Shown here piece by piece: positions 6,265 through 7,275 of a DNA stretch of 7,275 nt. The stretch covers positions 1-7,275 of the forward strand of contig DITG01000036.1 in assembly GCA_002422045.1 (NCBI GenBank). The letters run 5' to 3'. The DNA comes from Acholeplasmataceae bacterium UBA6190. GTDB taxonomy: Bacteria > Bacillota_I > Bacilli_A > Acholeplasmatales > Acholeplasmataceae. Under the pieces are notes generated by a model, which was not told the origin of the DNA, ran no database searches, and was given only the letters and a program-made list of their open reading frames with translations. Position numbers and translations under genes: made by a program. Position 1 is the first letter of the stretch. Each line of letters starts with the position of its first letter.

Positions 6265-6914
6265 TATGTTTTGAGTGCTTTTTGATATTCCTTGTGTTTT
6301 GGCATGAATTCGCCTAAGAGTTGATAGAAATGCTTCGAATGATCGAAGACTTTGGCATGTGCGTACTCATGATAGAGCACATACGTTGTGTAGATGGGAT
6401 GGAGTCTTGCCAAAAAGGTGTTCAGCGTGATTTCCATGTGCTTTCTGTGATAGGATCCGTATTTGCTTTTCAGGTACTTGAGTTTGATGGGCTTAGGTGA
6501 TATGCCGTGTGAATGGACTACAGCTTCAACTGGAGGTAAAAGTGTGATCAGTGCTTTTTTCAGTTCAGAAAGATAGATTCTTTTCTTGATCATTTCAATA
6601 TCTGAGAGTTGTGAGCGCACATACACTTCACTAGCATCAATCACATAGGCAAATCTGCCAGATTCAACGATCAGTTTGTAGGGATTACCCCATAACATGA
6701 TCTCATGCGAAGGTTCTTGATGGTTGTCTTTGGTCAACTGATCATAGAATTGATCAAACTTGAAATCAATATAACTTAAAATCGTCTTTTTGGAGGTCAG
6801 TCTGTTGGTCGTGATGACAAGCATCCCGTTACGGATTCTGAAATATGAATTCTTGTTTTTTTTGACGATGATCTGATAAGGGAGGATCTTCCCATTTTTT
6901 TCAAAAGTCTGCAT
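6252..6914 (-). CDS. YgjP-like (M48-type) zinc metallopeptidase domain protein
   Basis: Predicted soluble metallopeptidase of the YgjP/DUF45 family, 220 residues; its physiological substrate is unknown. The zinc site is visible as HEYAH (182-186) with a third ligand H192 in FDHSKHFYQLL (190-200). Upstream the family pattern KSKYGSYHRKHMEITLN (149-165) corresponds to the usual WGSC...LN strand, here with Y-G-S-Y, so the common W and C are replaced. The N-terminal half is basic and beta-rich, as in other members. No signal peptide or membrane segment is seen. The start is ATG 6914 because AGGAAGG lies 6 nt before it; a TTG at 6947 would add 11 residues overlapping the U32 gene. It follows that gene by 1 nt, so both are probably cotranscribed. 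Confidence 0.88.
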   Translation of the reverse strand: MQTFEKNGKILPYQIIVKKNKNSYFRIRNGMLVITTNRLTSKKTILSYIDFKFDQFYDQLTKDNHQEPSHEIMLWGNPYKLIVESGRFAYVIDASEVYVRSQLSDIEMIKKRIYLSELKKALITLLPPVEAVVHSHGISPKPIKLKYLKSKYGSYHRKHMEITLNTFLARLHPIYTTYVLYHEYAHAKVFDHSKHFYQLLGEFMPKHKEYQKALKTYVIS

Positions 6915-6915
6915 G

Positions 6916-7275
6916 TTATGCCTTCCTGAGCATGGCATAAGGCTCAACCGGAAAAGGAATTCTGATTTTGAGCAACTGCTTCGGATGTCTTGCTACAGGT
7001 GTTGAAACATCACTCATATCATGCATGTCACTTAAGAAGAATGTTTTGACTGAACCATCGGTCAGGAGTACTTCCAAATCATGACCGACCTCGAAATGAT
7101 TACGCTGTTCGATGACTGCGATTTGAGTCTTCGGATCATAGGACTGAATGAGTCCGATGAAGAGTTGAGAGGGCTGCTCACTTCTCATCTGGAAGAGCTG
7201 TTGTTCTGCACCTGGCATGCCTTCTAGGAATCCATGAGAGGTGAGTCTGTTTTCTGCTTTTTCAAGTTCAAGGAG
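6916..7275 (-). CDS. U32 family peptidase-like protein (YrrO/TrhP-like), C-terminal part only
   Basis: C-terminal 119 residues of a U32 protein; the 5' part lies beyond the window. Visible are the end of the U32 core (LTSHGFLEGMPGAEQQ, like the HRxFTTGFY region of YrrO) and the small C-terminal barrel domain with NHFEVGHDLEVLL, a VARHPKQLLKIRIPF region and the closing VEPYAMLRK. Bacillus YrrN/YrrO (TrhP) make 5-hydroxyuridine in tRNA; U32 proteins were first described as collagenases. Proximity to greA as in Bacillus (yrrN-yrrO-udk-greA) favours the TrhP group, but the catalytic part is not in view. An internal ATG at 7218 is not the start, because the homology continues upstream of it. Confidence 0.85.
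   Translation of the reverse strand, partial: LLELEKAENRLTSHGFLEGMPGAEQQLFQMRSEQPSQLFIGLIQSYDPKTQIAVIEQRNHFEVGHDLEVLLTDGSVKTFFLSDMHDMSDVSTPVARHPKQLLKIRIPFPVEPYAMLRKA
6921..6927 (-). promoter_or_regulatory. Ribosome binding site that fixes the metallopeptidase start
   Basis: AGGAAGG lies 6 nt before the ATG at 6914, within the last codons of the U32 gene. It decides against the upstream TTG at 6947. Confidence 0.75.

Noticed and set aside
1..7275. UGA read as tryptophan, as in many Mollicutes
   Set aside because: TGA ends comEA, flavodoxin, yqeK and yqeH at the family-expected lengths, and Trp codons seen in conserved places are TGG.

Overview
The window is a densely packed, single-strand gene block: every gene supported here reads on the minus strand, so transcription runs from position 7275 towards position 1. 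Content and order point to a low-GC Gram-positive lineage (Bacillota or a close relative such as Acholeplasmatales, Izemoplasmatales or Erysipelotrichia). Reasons are the strong AAGGAGG-type ribosome binding sites about 6 nt before starts, protein matches to Bacillus yrrO-greA and yqeG...yqeM-comEA-comEC, and GC around 40% by eye (not computed). TGA acts as a stop (comEA, flavodoxin, yqeK, yqeH) and Trp is TGG, so the UGA=Trp code of Mycoplasma-type Mollicutes is unlikely. The exact taxon cannot be fixed from the sequence alone.

Layout in transcription order. (1) 7275-6916: the C-terminal end of a U32-family protein (YrrO/TrhP-like, tRNA hydroxylation), cut by the window edge. (2) 6914-6252: a YgjP-like zinc metallopeptidase. 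(3) 6264-6210: a short gap with a perfect 6+3+6 palindrome, a TATAAT box and a strong ribosome binding site. (4) 6209-2674: greA, yqeG, yqeH, yqeK, rsfS and a YqeM-like methyltransferase, with every neighbouring pair overlapping by 1 to 26 nt, so probably one translationally coupled operon. (5) 2642-2142: a flavodoxin, closed by an intrinsic terminator that begins inside its stop codon. (6) 2071-1: comEA and comEC, the DNA receptor and membrane channel of competence-type DNA uptake; comEC runs off the window.

Functionally the block joins transcript-cleavage rescue of RNA polymerase (GreA), 30S assembly (YqeH), ribosome silencing (RsfS), nucleotide signalling (YqeK, Ap4A hydrolase family), lipid-phosphate or HAD chemistry (YqeG), and DNA uptake. 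Compared with Bacillus subtilis (yqeG-yqeH-aroE-yhbY-nadD-yqeK-rsfS-yqeM-comER-comEA-comEB-comEC) it has lost aroE, yhbY, nadD, comER and comEB from the locus and gained a flavodoxin. I see no RNA genes, mobile elements, CRISPR arrays or long repeats, and no gene-free stretch above 100 nt. I found no clear undescribed system. The best leads are the palindrome before greA, the divergent G-motifs of YqeH, the altered helix-hairpin-helix of ComEA and the contracted cluster.
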